Made by a program: the position numbers and the translations under genes. Positions 1-8,241 of a stretch of 64,000 nucleotides of DNA are shown one piece after another. The notes beneath the pieces were generated by a model, which worked only from the letters and a program-made list of their open reading frames with translations, was not told the DNA's origin and did not search any database. Each line of letters starts with the position of its first letter. The first letter of the stretch is position 1. The stretch spans positions 62,001-126,000 of the forward strand of contig CAYQYT010000005.1 of assembly GCA_964421815.1 (NCBI GenBank). The letters run 5' to 3'. This DNA comes from DTU089 sp964421815. GTDB taxonomy: Bacteria > Bacillota > Clostridia > Oscillospirales > Acutalibacteraceae.

Positions 1-1
1 G

Positions 2-943
2 GGAGTTGTTGCCGCTTATAACTATAAAACGGGGGAGCTTCTTTGCTCCGTTTCAAGCGGTAACTACGATATTCGCAATAAGCCCGACTCTGCAGAAATT
101 GAGGAAAATGCCGACGGCAAGTACGACGGAATTTATATGAACCGCCTTATTGACGGATTATACACTCCCGGTTCGGTTTTCAAAATTGTTACTGCCGCAA
201 GTGCGGTGGAGAATATAAGTGAAATCAGCAGTTGGGAATATACATGCAAAGGGGAAACTGTTATTGACGGTGTCAAGGTTACCTGTCCTCACCGTCACGG
301 AAAATTGACATTTAAAACCGCTTTTTCAAATTCTTGTAACTGTGCTTTTGCACAATTGGGCGACGATTTGGGTAAGGAAAACCTTTCCGCAACCGCTAAA
401 AAGTTCGGTTTTGGAGAAAGTTTTTCATTCGGTAAAGTGACAACGGAAAAAAGCAGATTTGATTTGACGGATGCCGAGAGGGGCGACGTTGCCTGGGCAG
501 GTGTGGGACAATACACAACTCTTGTAAATCCCTATCACATGCTCACCTTGGTAGGCTCAATAGCCAATGAGGGAACTGCGATTTTACCATATGCAATTTC
601 CTCGGTTCAGACCCCGGATGGCAAGATTATTGAGGAAACAACCGCACAATCCCGTGAATACATTTCTCCGGAGGTTGCAAATCTCGTGAAGGAGATGATG
701 CGTTTCACCGTTGAAGACAACTACGGTGATTGGCGTTTCCAAGGCCTTGAAATGTGCGGTAAAACAGGTACTGCGGAGGTTTCCGATGACGAGGCCCCTC
801 ATTCCTGGTTTGTGGGATTTTCTAAAAATCCCGCCTGTCCCGTTGCAATAGTTGTAGTTGTGGAAAACGGCGGTTGGGGTTCCTCGGCGGCATTACCCAT
901 TGCTTCTGCGGTAATGACAAGTGCATACAAGGCGCTGTCATGA
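2..943 (+). CDS. Penicillin-binding protein transpeptidase domain (5' truncated by window edge)
   Basis: This is the C-terminal part of a class B-type penicillin-binding protein; the frame is open from base 2, so the N-terminus lies outside the window. All three active-site motifs of the transpeptidase fold are visible. The SxxK motif (SVFK) has its catalytic serine codon at 173-175, the SxN motif (SCN) is at 332-340, and KTGT starts at 761. The family cross-links peptidoglycan stem peptides on the outer membrane face and is the target of beta-lactams. No PASTA domains follow the transpeptidase domain, unlike the second PBP at 26847-29072. This suggests a PbpA/PBP2-like enzyme, often paired with a RodA/FtsW protein that could lie upstream. 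The exact subclass cannot be fixed without the N-terminus. Confidence 0.93.
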   Translation, partial: GVVAAYNYKTGELLCSVSSGNYDIRNKPDSAEIEENADGKYDGIYMNRLIDGLYTPGSVFKIVTAASAVENISEISSWEYTCKGETVIDGVKVTCPHRHGKLTFKTAFSNSCNCAFAQLGDDLGKENLSATAKKFGFGESFSFGKVTTEKSRFDLTDAERGDVAWAGVGQYTTLVNPYHMLTLVGSIANEGTAILPYAISSVQTPDGKIIEETTAQSREYISPEVANLVKEMMRFTVEDNYGDWRFQGLEMCGKTGTAEVSDDEAPHSWFVGFSKNPACPVAIVVVVENGGWGSSAALPIASAVMTSAYKALS

Positions 944-970
944 TTTACATTTTTTTCAAGTTGGATTTTA

Positions 971-999
971 TTGACTTATTATTCCGTATATAGTAAAAT
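971..999 (+). promoter_or_regulatory. Sigma-A type promoter for the ABC transporter operon
   Basis: TTGACT at 971-976 and TAAAAT at 994-999 are separated by exactly 17 bp, 45 bp ahead of the ATPase start codon. The spacing and the match to the housekeeping consensus make this the likely promoter for the ATPase and permease genes at 1044-5328. Confidence 0.7.
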
Positions 1000-1043
1000 A
1001 ATAATTCAGTATCAAAATAAAAGAGAGCGAAAGGCTGAAATAA

Positions 1044-1745
1044 ATGAGTTTTATAGAATTTGATTCCGTTTACAAAAGATATAAAATGGGCGAAGTTGTT
1101 ATCAATGCTGCCGACGGTGTTACCTTTAATATTGAGCAGGGAGAGTTCTGCATAATCGTGGGTGCCAGCGGTGCCGGTAAAACAACCGTTCTAAATATTC
1201 TCGGCGGTATGGATGACTGCGATGACGGTAAGGTCCGTGTAGCGGGTGATCTTATTAACGAATACGACAGCAAGCGCCTTATTGAGTACAGACGTTATGA
1301 CGTGGGCTTTGTTTTCCAGTTTTATAACCTTGTTCCCAACCTTACGGCACTTGAAAATGTTGAACTTGCTACCCAAATCGGTACAAAGGCACTCAATCCT
1401 ACAAAGGTGCTTGAAAGAGTGGGCTTGGGCGAAAGACTTGACAACTTCCCCGCACAACTTTCGGGTGGTGAGCAACAGCGTGTTTCAATCGCCCGTGCCC
1501 TTGCAAAGAATCCGAAAATTCTTTTGTGCGATGAGCCCACGGGTGCTCTCGACTATAACACGGGTAAGCAGATTCTCAAATTGCTTCAGGACACAAGCCG
1601 TGAAACAGGTATGACGGTTATTGTTATTACTCACAACCAGGCACTTACGCCCATGGCGGACAGAGTTGTTACCATGAAAAGCGGACGAGTTGTAAAAATA
1701 GAAACCAATGAAAACCCCATGTCAGTAGCAGATATCGAGTGGTAA
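1044..1745 (+). CDS. ABC transporter ATP-binding protein (MacB/LolD type)
   Basis: This 233-residue ATPase has a Walker A motif GASGAGKTT at residues 40-48, a signature SGGEQQRVSIARAL from residue 140, a Walker B ending in DEPTGALD and a switch histidine in VITHN. The motif set and length match the MacB/LolD/BceA group, which powers FtsX-fold permeases through mechanotransmission rather than classical transmembrane import. The permease gene starts 13 bp downstream, so the two form one transcription unit behind the promoter at 971-999. Substrate cannot be inferred. Candidates from the family are antimicrobial peptide resistance, lipoprotein handling or control of cell wall hydrolases. Confidence 0.93.
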   Translation: MSFIEFDSVYKRYKMGEVVINAADGVTFNIEQGEFCIIVGASGAGKTTVLNILGGMDDCDDGKVRVAGDLINEYDSKRLIEYRRYDVGFVFQFYNLVPNLTALENVELATQIGTKALNPTKVLERVGLGERLDNFPAQLSGGEQQRVSIARALAKNPKILLCDEPTGALDYNTGKQILKLLQDTSRETGMTVIVITHNQALTPMADRVVTMKSGRVVKIETNENPMSVADIEW

Positions 1746-1758
1746 GAGGAAGTAAATC

Positions 1759-4700
1759 ATGACAAAAGCTTATGTTACAGACAGTTTGCGGTCTATAAAA
1801 CGCTCCTTCAGCCGTTTTGTTTCGATTATAGCAATCGTGGCAATGGGTTGCGGACTGTTTTGCGGACTTAACGCGGTAGGTCCCGATATGCGTGAAACCG
1901 CAAATGAATATTACGATACATATAACCTTATGGATATAAGGTTGCAATCCTATCTGGGACTGTACGATGAGGACCTTGAACAGATTCGCACAATAGAAGG
2001 TGTTGAATCCGTACAGGGTGTAAAATTCGTGGACGGTTATGTCCAGACCTATTCCGAAGATAAGGACAAATATGATGGTATTGTCGATATCGACGGTTCC
2101 GAACTTACGGTCAGAGTAATGGGTGTGGATTTGCTCAAGGCGGTGGATTTCCAAAACGGCATTGATGACCCCAATTATATTAACCGTCTGAAACTTATTG
2201 AAGGACGTTATCCGGAAGCGGAAAACGAGTGCGTTGTTACCTGCAGTGACCTTACTACACCGGAGCAGTTTAAAATCGATAGTACTATTAAGGTTGTTGG
2301 GGATGACGAGGAGATTACATATTATCTTAAAAACAACACATTTACTATTGTAGGTATAATTCAAACGCCCTATTGGATTTCATACGAGCGCGGTGTTACA
2401 ACTGCCGGAAGCGGCAAGTTGGGTGACTTTATTTATGTTACAAATGACGCTTTTACCGACAAAATAAATTATTACAGCGAGGCTTATGTTACTCTTGAGG
2501 GCGCCGATGAATTTGATGCTTATACGGATGAGTATGACGAATTCGTAAGCGGTATGCAGCAGAAAATAGCCGAGGCAAGCGAGCCCATTGCCGCCACAAG
2601 ACGTGCTCAACTTCTTGTGGGACTTGAAAGCAAACTTGAAACTGCCAAGGGACAGATTGAACAGGCGGAAGAAAGTGTGGGCGCAAAACTTGAAGACGGC
2701 AAAGCACAACTTGACCAACTCTATGAATTAGAGAGGGACGGTGAAAAACTCCTTTTGGAAGCCCAAGCGAAGATGGACGAGGAATATAAAAACGCTCAAT
2801 CCCAACTTCAAGCGGGTAATGAAGAATATATGTCATCCGTAAATGAGTATAATGAAAAATACACAACCGTTTCCAATAAAAAGATTGAACTTGCAAACAA
2901 GAAAACCGAATATAACTCCAAACGAATGGAAGCGGATGCGGCAAAGGAAAAGTTGGATGAAGCAAAAACGCAACTTTCCTTGGCGGAAGCGGAAATAAAG
3001 GTTACGGAAAACCTTATTACAAGTACCCAATCAACTCTTGAAACCTTACAGGCTAATCAGGATGTGGCACAGGAGGATTTGCATCTTGACCAGATTGCCG
3101 ACAGACTCCAGGAAACCAATCCCGAACTCGCGGATATTCTGCGGTCAGCATCGGGTCTTACCGCACAGGGTATGGCGGCGGATGCCATTGTAGAGGTTGA
3201 ACAACTTCTTGACCAGTACCAGACTGAACTTGCAGTTGCAAAGGATCAGAAGGAAAAAGGTCAGATTGAATACGATGCAAAGAAAGCGGAGTACGATTCC
3301 GCGGATGCTCAACTTACTGCCGCCAAGAAAGAACTTGACTCGGCAGAGGCACAACTTGTTGATGCGGAAAGACAACTTGAAGAATTTAAAGCACAGATTG
3401 AAGCGGGCGGGGACGAACTTCAGTACGGCTCCATAGAGGCCCAGACTAAATATATGACTGCCCAGGCGGAACTTGCTTTGGCAAGTACCCAGTATCAGAA
3501 TATCAAAGCGATTATTGAGCAGGCAGAAAAAAAATATAACGAAAGTGTGGAAGAAGTCAATGCCAAAATCGGAGCCGTTAAAACGGAGTACGAAAAGGGA
3601 CAGGACCTTCTTCACAATATAAAGGAAAATGTGGGTTGGTCCGTTTATACCCGTCACGATTCTCCCGGTTACACGGGCTACGGACAGGCGGCGGACAATA
3701 TGGTGAGTCTTGCCTATATTTTCCCAACATTCTTCTTTATAGTTTCAACCCTTGTTTGTCTTACAACAATGACAAGAATGGTTGAGGAGGAGAGAACACA
3801 ACTGGGTACTCTCAAAGCCTTGGGTTATTCCGACAAAATGATAACGGGAAAGTACATACTCTATGCCGCAGTGGCGAGTGCCATAGGTGTTATATTGGGC
3901 ACGGTTATTTTCTCAATCGGTATTCCTTTGGCGATATGCGACGCGTGGGGAATTATGTACGAAATGCCGCAGACAATCATTCAGTTTATGCCCCTTTATA
4001 TAATACTCGGTGTACTTATTTCCATTGGTACAACCGTTCTTGCGGCTTACCTTGCCTGCCGTAAGGAACTTGCTTGCGTGCCTTCAATTCTTATGAGACC
4101 CAAGCCTCCCAAAGCGGGTAAAAGAGTGTTCCTTGAAAATATTGATGCAATTTGGAGTAAACTCAGTTTCACTTCAAAGGTTACCGTCAGAAACCTTTTC
4201 AGAAACAAGAAAAGATTTATTGTTACCGTTATCGGTATTGCAGGTTGTACAGCCCTTATTGTTTCCGCCTTCGGACTTCGTAATGCCATCGGCAGTGTTA
4301 TTGATAATCAGTACGGCAAAGAAAACGGCATTGCAAAATATGATTTGCAGGTGGTTCTCAAAGATGGCGAATCGGACTACGAAAACAGCAATATTGTAAG
4401 CGATATAAATGCCCTTGACGGTATTGAAAGTTCAATGCTCGGTTATTTGAAAGTTTGTACCGGATATTCCGACAGAAGTGACAAGGATATGGAAATTGAT
4501 ATTCTTGTGCCCGAGGATCCCGCAGGATTCCAGAACTTTATAGATTTGGGTCTTAACGGAAAGGATGTTCCCCTGACGGATGAGGGTGCCGTAATTACCA
4601 AAAAACTTGCGGACAAAACAAAAACCCACATAGGTGATACCTTAACGATTTCATGGATGGAGGGGTCAAAAACAGTTGAGTATGATGTAGTTGTAACGGG

Positions 4701-5328
4701 TATTGTTGATAACTATACATTCCACTATGTATATATGACACCCTACTATTTCAGTACGCTTCTCAATTCACCCCTTACCTATAACTATCTTTTCTGCAAG
4801 GTTGATAATGCCTTCACTACGGAAGAAAGGGCATACCTTGAAAAGAGCGTAAATGAAATCCGCGGTGTAAACGGTTCCGTGTTTACAACGGTTGTTATTG
4901 ATAACTTTAAGAACATCGTTAACACCCTTAACCTTGTTATTCTTGTGCTCATTATAGCGGCAATGTCCTTGGCACTTGTTGTTTTGTACAACCTTAACAA
5001 CATCAATGTCAATGAACGTATAAGGGAACTTGCAACCTTGAAAGTTCTCGGTTTCTATAACGGAGAGGTATCTGCCTATATCTACCGTGAAAATATTTTC
5101 CTGACAGTTATAGGTATCGCTTTGGGTCTTGTTCTGGGTATTCCTCTCAATATTGCGGTTGTGGGTGTAGTTGATATTGATCAGCTCACATTTAACACCC
5201 ATCTTAAACCCACAAGTTTCCTTATAGCAATTCTGATGACTGTTGTGTTCGCAATAATCGTCAATTTGCTAATGCACTTCAAACTGAAGAAAATCAGTAT
5301 GGTTGAATCTTTGAAGTCAGTTGAATAA
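1759..5328 (+). CDS. FtsX-like ABC permease with long extracytoplasmic coiled coil
   Basis: The 1189-residue permease carries an N-terminal membrane helix (about residues 15-37) and a large extracytoplasmic region. It then has two FtsX-type membrane blocks, at about residues 645-775 and from about 1055 to the C-terminus. Between about residues 285 and 625 lies an Ala/Glu/Lys/Gln-rich heptad-like stretch that predicts a long coiled coil, which is much longer than in MacB. The start follows a GAGGAAG ribosome binding site. The partner ATPase is immediately upstream. Such proteins are annotated only as ABC transporter permeases in Clostridia. A coiled coil reaching through the wall could couple ATP hydrolysis to a wall enzyme or partner, by analogy with FtsEX, but that is inference. 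Confidence 0.88.
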   Translation: MTKAYVTDSLRSIKRSFSRFVSIIAIVAMGCGLFCGLNAVGPDMRETANEYYDTYNLMDIRLQSYLGLYDEDLEQIRTIEGVESVQGVKFVDGYVQTYSEDKDKYDGIVDIDGSELTVRVMGVDLLKAVDFQNGIDDPNYINRLKLIEGRYPEAENECVVTCSDLTTPEQFKIDSTIKVVGDDEEITYYLKNNTFTIVGIIQTPYWISYERGVTTAGSGKLGDFIYVTNDAFTDKINYYSEAYVTLEGADEFDAYTDEYDEFVSGMQQKIAEASEPIAATRRAQLLVGLESKLETAKGQIEQAEESVGAKLEDGKAQLDQLYELERDGEKLLLEAQAKMDEEYKNAQSQLQAGNEEYMSSVNEYNEKYTTVSNKKIELANKKTEYNSKRMEADAAKEKLDEAKTQLSLAEAEIKVTENLITSTQSTLETLQANQDVAQEDLHLDQIADRLQETNPELADILRSASGLTAQGMAADAIVEVEQLLDQYQTELAVAKDQKEKGQIEYDAKKAEYDSADAQLTAAKKELDSAEAQLVDAERQLEEFKAQIEAGGDELQYGSIEAQTKYMTAQAELALASTQYQNIKAIIEQAEKKYNESVEEVNAKIGAVKTEYEKGQDLLHNIKENVGWSVYTRHDSPGYTGYGQAADNMVSLAYIFPTFFFIVSTLVCLTTMTRMVEEERTQLGTLKALGYSDKMITGKYILYAAVASAIGVILGTVIFSIGIPLAICDAWGIMYEMPQTIIQFMPLYIILGVLISIGTTVLAAYLACRKELACVPSILMRPKPPKAGKRVFLENIDAIWSKLSFTSKVTVRNLFRNKKRFIVTVIGIAGCTALIVSAFGLRNAIGSVIDNQYGKENGIAKYDLQVVLKDGESDYENSNIVSDINALDGIESSMLGYLKVCTGYSDRSDKDMEIDILVPEDPAGFQNFIDLGLNGKDVPLTDEGAVITKKLADKTKTHIGDTLTISWMEGSKTVEYDVVVTGIVDNYTFHYVYMTPYYFSTLLNSPLTYNYLFCKVDNAFTTEERAYLEKSVNEIRGVNGSVFTTVVIDNFKNIVNTLNLVILVLIIAAMSLALVVLYNLNNINVNERIRELATLKVLGFYNGEVSAYIYRENIFLTVIGIALGLVLGIPLNIAVVGVVDIDQLTFNTHLKPTSFLIAILMTVVFAIIVNLLMHFKLKKISMVESLKSVE

Positions 5329-5346
5329 CCAAGACAAAATAATAAA

Positions 5347-5588
5347 GGGGCTGTAAAAAAAGTGTAGAACGCATAAAACCCGATATATAAAGGTTTATTT
5401 TGCCTCTGAAACAACTTTAAACGGTGTTAAAAGAAACAAAAACCAAAAAATAAATATAAAATAATGTTTCATGCTATGAACAAACTTCGCCACTCGACGT
5501 ACCTGTGTACGCCTTCGGGTAGCCGATAACAAGGCTGAAGCCTTGTTATCGCTCAGTTTGTCCATTCTACGCATTTTTTCCAAGCCCC
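5347..5588. repeat. MITE-like 242-bp element with imperfect terminal inverted repeats
   Basis: The gap between the permease and tetR holds a structured element. The left end begins GGGGCTGTAAAAAAAGTGTA (5347 on) and the right end finishes CATTTTTTCCAAGCCCC (to 5588). These ends are complementary over about 23 positions with a few mismatches. Inside are an almost perfect hairpin (CGATAACAAGGC with GCCTTGTTATCG, about 5523-5551) and a smaller CGTAC/GTACG hairpin near 5497-5511. The segment at 5491-5518 closely resembles the core of the 109-bp tandem repeats at 29079-29450. No convincing protein is encoded. The ends also resemble the terminator hairpins found elsewhere in this window. Confidence 0.6.
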
Positions 5589-5589
5589 T

Positions 5590-5635
5590 AAAAATGGGAT
5601 GTAAAAAAACTTTTGTTTTTTTACATCCCATTTTT
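5590..5635. terminator. Bidirectional intrinsic terminator between permease and tetR
   Basis: A perfect 21-bp stem has arms at 5590-5610 and 5615-5635 and a TTTT loop. The stem base is A-rich on the left and T-rich on the right, so it can work on either strand. It lies between convergent genes. The core GGGATGTAAAAAAAC belongs to the recurrent hairpin family described in the findings. Confidence 0.8.
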
Positions 5636-5646
5636 ATGTAAATATC

Positions 5647-6252
5647 TTAGTTTTCAATGTCCGCGTAAAGTTGTTTCGTTTTGTATGAACCATTTATGTA
5701 AAGATTTGCACACAACTTTGCCAAATCATGGGGAGAAACTTTCATTCCGTCATCCAACCAGTCAATACATATACCGATCATGGCGGTAATAACAAAGTTT
5801 GAAAGGTACTTTGCAGGATTATCATCGCTGAAAACTTCCTTGGTGTTGGGAATATTCACAAGCATAAGATGTTTAATATAGCTGTATAAGCGGCTGTTTA
5901 CGTCGTTATTGATTATGAAACGTACCAATTCTTCGTTTTCCTGACAGAAAGTCAGGAGTCTTTCTGAATATTCCGTGAAACCGTCAATAGTGGAAACCTC
6001 AACGGATGCCTTTTTAACTACCGCGGTGAAAGCCTCGTAAGCCTCGTTTTGGATTTGTTGGAGCATATCAATAAGGTCCGTGTAATAGAAGTAAAAGGTT
6101 GCCCTGTTTACATCCGCAAGAGAGGTAAGCTCAGTAACGGTAATTTCGTTAATTGATTTCTCATTAAGTAAGGTTAAAAGTGCGTCGCGAAGTGCTTTTT
6201 TCGTCCTTTTTACGCGGCGGTCATTATGATTGATTTTTCTGTATTCTGCCAT
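5647..6252 (-). CDS. TetR/AcrR family transcriptional regulator
   Basis: This 201-residue protein has an N-terminal helix-turn-helix at about residues 37-60 (ITVTELTSLADVNRATFYFYY), typical of TetR regulators, in which the tyrosines of the recognition helix region contact DNA. The C-terminal two thirds is helical and variable, as expected for a ligand-binding and dimerisation domain. The start has a GAGGAAA ribosome binding site. It is convergent with the ABC transporter operon and transcribed alone between two terminators. A link to regulation of the neighbouring transporter is plausible but nothing in the sequence proves it. The ligand is unknown. Confidence 0.9.
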   Translation of the reverse strand: MAEYRKINHNDRRVKRTKKALRDALLTLLNEKSINEITVTELTSLADVNRATFYFYYTDLIDMLQQIQNEAYEAFTAVVKKASVEVSTIDGFTEYSERLLTFCQENEELVRFIINNDVNSRLYSYIKHLMLVNIPNTKEVFSDDNPAKYLSNFVITAMIGICIDWLDDGMKVSPHDLAKLCANLYINGSYKTKQLYADIEN

Positions 6253-6345
6253 TTTGTTTCCTCACACTTATAACATAAGATTCGTTTGTTTAAAAAACGA
6301 CAATATAAGTTTATCATACAAGTGTAGAATAATCAAGTAGAGAAT

Positions 6346-6388
6346 GTATGGGGGATGTAAAAAATTTACATTTTTACATCCCCCATAC
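6346..6388 (-). terminator. Terminator hairpin downstream of the CAP-domain gene
   Basis: An 18-bp perfect stem has arms GTATGGGGGATGTAAAAA at 6346-6363 and its complement at 6371-6388, with a 7-nt loop. It lies just past the stop codon of the reverse-strand CAP-domain gene and upstream of tetR. Confidence 0.75.
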
Positions 6389-6398
6389 AAATTATTCA

Positions 6399-7688
6399 TT
6401 AGTCGGTATAAAAGTTTTGCGTGCCATAGTATTTATAGTCGGAAGTTTCTTTGTACGCATAGCCTATGCCGAGATATTTATAAGTTTTATTTAATATGTT
6501 CTTTCGGTGGCTTTCCGAGTTATACCACCCATTTGCAATTCCGTACGGATCGGTGTAGCCTGCAACTATATTTTCGGCACATGCAGACCATGTAACACCG
6601 CCTGCGGTCAGACGTGCTCCTACCCGTTTGCCGTCGGGATTCTCATGGGCAAAGAAATTTCGGGTTGCCATATCGGTGCTATGTGCCCTTGCAACTGTTG
6701 ATGCATCCGAACTGTATTTTAAAACAGGGATTTTGTTCATTGCTCTCAAGCCGTTAGTTAAATGGAAGTTAAGTTGTTCATTAACGGTGTATTTAGTGGT
6801 TTGAGCAAGATTGTAAGCATCTCCCACGGTGGCACAGAAACTGTATTTTCTGTTGCCGTTGAATTCTTCCTTATAAACAGTTAATGAAATGTCGCCGATG
6901 GTTTCGGGTACATTATCGCTTTCAAGTGAGTAGTTTGTGCTGCCCTGTGAAATTTCGGAGGAAGTGTTATTACTAAAAAATTGAGTAAGTTTTCCGTCCG
7001 TAAAAGTGAAAATGCCTAAATCCGTATAGTCGGTGTAATACACCAATATATTAACCGGCTTTTTTGCGTTGTTGTCCGTCAAAGTGGCCTTGGGTGTACC
7101 TAAGTGGTTTTTTAAGGTTTGCATATCACAGCCGAAAGTAATATCCTCGCTTTTATATGTGGCAACGGGGGAGAAAAGCATTGCGTGGCAGATATCACAG
7201 TATCCCTCGCTTTCCGTATGCTCCGCGGGTTCACCGAAACTTTCGTTACAAACAGAGCAATATGCCGCCTTTGTGCACGTGGCAGCAACAATTTTATGAC
7301 CTGTTTTTTCTAAAGACCGTTCAATCTCCTTGTCACAATAATAGCAGTGACATACCTGTACACCGTCTTCAGTACAGGTGGGTTCAATCAAAGTGTCCCA
7401 TTGGGAAAATAAATGGTCAGGAATGTAATCAATATCAGCTGCACCACGCAGAATCAAGCGAGCATCCGCCGTTGTGATTTTTCCGTCGTAATCCAAATCT
7501 GCGTTTTGTTGTTCTTCTTCGGTTAAATCGGTTAACCCGGTTGTGAATTTAAGAGCTAATACAGCATCTTCGACTCCTAAATAATCATCATTATTGATAT
7601 CGCCGTATAAAGCGTTTGCACAAACGGATAGAGATATAACAAAAAAAGATGAAATAAGAATAGAAAATATCATTTTTTTGAATTTCAT
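6399..7688 (-). CDS. Secreted CAP/SCP-domain protein with dockerin-like repeats
   Basis: The start at 7688 is preferred because a GAGGAG ribosome binding site precedes it and a signal peptide begins there (MKFKKMIFSILISSFF, then a small-residue cleavage region ANA). The mature 429-residue precursor shows two dockerin-like calcium-binding loops (GDINNDDYLGVEDAV and ADLDYDGKITTADARL, about residues 27-85). Next comes a Cys-rich stretch with several CxxC pairs and then a region resembling the CAP-associated N domain. The C-terminal CAP (YkwD-like) domain carries HSTDMA, FFAHENPDG, AENI and SHRKNILN. CAP proteins are extracellular; bacterial members are poorly characterised. The dockerin-like module could dock to a cohesin, but no cohesin is in this window. 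Confidence 0.85.
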   Translation of the reverse strand: MKFKKMIFSILISSFFVISLSVCANALYGDINNDDYLGVEDAVLALKFTTGLTDLTEEEQQNADLDYDGKITTADARLILRGAADIDYIPDHLFSQWDTLIEPTCTEDGVQVCHCYYCDKEIERSLEKTGHKIVAATCTKAAYCSVCNESFGEPAEHTESEGYCDICHAMLFSPVATYKSEDITFGCDMQTLKNHLGTPKATLTDNNAKKPVNILVYYTDYTDLGIFTFTDGKLTQFFSNNTSSEISQGSTNYSLESDNVPETIGDISLTVYKEEFNGNRKYSFCATVGDAYNLAQTTKYTVNEQLNFHLTNGLRAMNKIPVLKYSSDASTVARAHSTDMATRNFFAHENPDGKRVGARLTAGGVTWSACAENIVAGYTDPYGIANGWYNSESHRKNILNKTYKYLGIGYAYKETSDYKYYGTQNFYTD

Positions 7689-7868
7689 CCGCTCACTCCT
7701 CATACAATTCATTGAATATAAAGTATATTGGATTACCTTAAAAAGCCTATACCCATAATTATTATACACTTGAATTTGTCATATTTCAACTAAAATTATT
7801 GCTTTATATTAAATGGTTCGTCTAAATTGTTGAAAATTTAAAAATTTCAAAATATTGGAATTTTTTTG

Positions 7869-7897
7869 TTGACAATGGAATAAAATGGTGGTAGAAT
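7869..7897 (+). promoter_or_regulatory. Promoter of the feo operon
   Basis: TTGACA at 7869-7874 and TAGAAT at 7892-7897 are spaced by 17 bp. The predicted start of transcription falls in or next to the palindrome at 7904-7921, a position at which a repressor would block initiation. Confidence 0.8.
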
Positions 7898-7903
7898 ACA
7901 TTT

Positions 7904-7921
7904 AGTTAGCAGAGGCTAACT
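7904..7921. promoter_or_regulatory. Operator-like palindrome upstream of feoA (candidate iron box)
   Basis: AGTTAGC-AGAG-GCTAACT is a perfect 7-bp inverted repeat with a 4-bp spacer, placed just after the -10 box. It fits TTAG-N6-CTAA, the core layout of DtxR/IdeR-type iron repressor sites. The same arms recur at 8192-8209. No DtxR-family gene is in the window, so the regulator is inferred. Confidence 0.7.
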
Positions 7922-7944
7922 CACACGAAAAAGAGGCGAGAAAA

Positions 7945-8157
7945 ATGAATTTGAGAAATGCTCAGGAGGGAAAAGAATATATCATCAAAGATATTCTGAC
8001 CGATGATGAAGAATTGAATTCTTTTCTTTTTTCTTTAGGTTGTTATAGCGGCGAGCCTGTAACCGTTGTTTCTCATAAGAGGAGCAGTTGCGTGATTTCT
8101 ATTAAGGATGGCCGTTACAGCATTGACAAGCAGTTGGCAGAAGCAATCATAATTTAA
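7945..8157 (+). CDS. feoA: Ferrous iron transport protein A
   Basis: This 70-residue protein has the SH3-like FeoA fold signature: an N-terminal region leading to a beta-rich domain with an LFSLGCYSGEPVTVVS motif, matching the family pattern of LxxLGxxxGxxVxV. FeoA is a small cytosolic partner that binds FeoB and modulates Fe(II) uptake. The start has a nearby AGAGGCGAG ribosome binding site. feoB begins 84 bp downstream, and the gap contains a second copy of the operator palindrome. Length and context make the call secure. Confidence 0.93.
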   Translation: MNLRNAQEGKEYIIKDILTDDEELNSFLFSLGCYSGEPVTVVSHKRSSCVISIKDGRYSIDKQLAEAIII

Positions 8158-8191
8158 AAGATTGAATATGCCGACGATTTTTTTGGAAAAG

Positions 8192-8209
8192 AGTTAGCGT
8201 ATGCTAACT
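8192..8209. promoter_or_regulatory. Second operator-like palindrome, between feoA and feoB
   Basis: AGTTAGC-GTAT-GCTAACT has arms identical to the palindrome at 7904-7921 and a different spacer. It lies 32 bp ahead of the feoB start codon. It suggests separate control of feoB, but I could not see a convincing promoter in this short gap. Confidence 0.65.
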
Positions 8210-8241
8210 TAAAGCAAAGTCAAATTTAAGGAGGATTTACA

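Noticed and set aside
1669..2364. A 231-codon reverse-strand frame over the ABC permease start
   Set aside because: It overlaps two strongly supported genes on the other strand and shows no domain; it is a shadow.
5395..5631. A 78-codon reverse-strand frame in the repeat element
   Set aside because: It runs through hairpin arms and a terminator, with no ribosome binding site or conserved features.
7904..8209. A riboswitch in the feo leader
   Set aside because: The leader is only about 40 nt and is explained by a DNA palindrome at the transcription start; no known riboswitch motif was seen.
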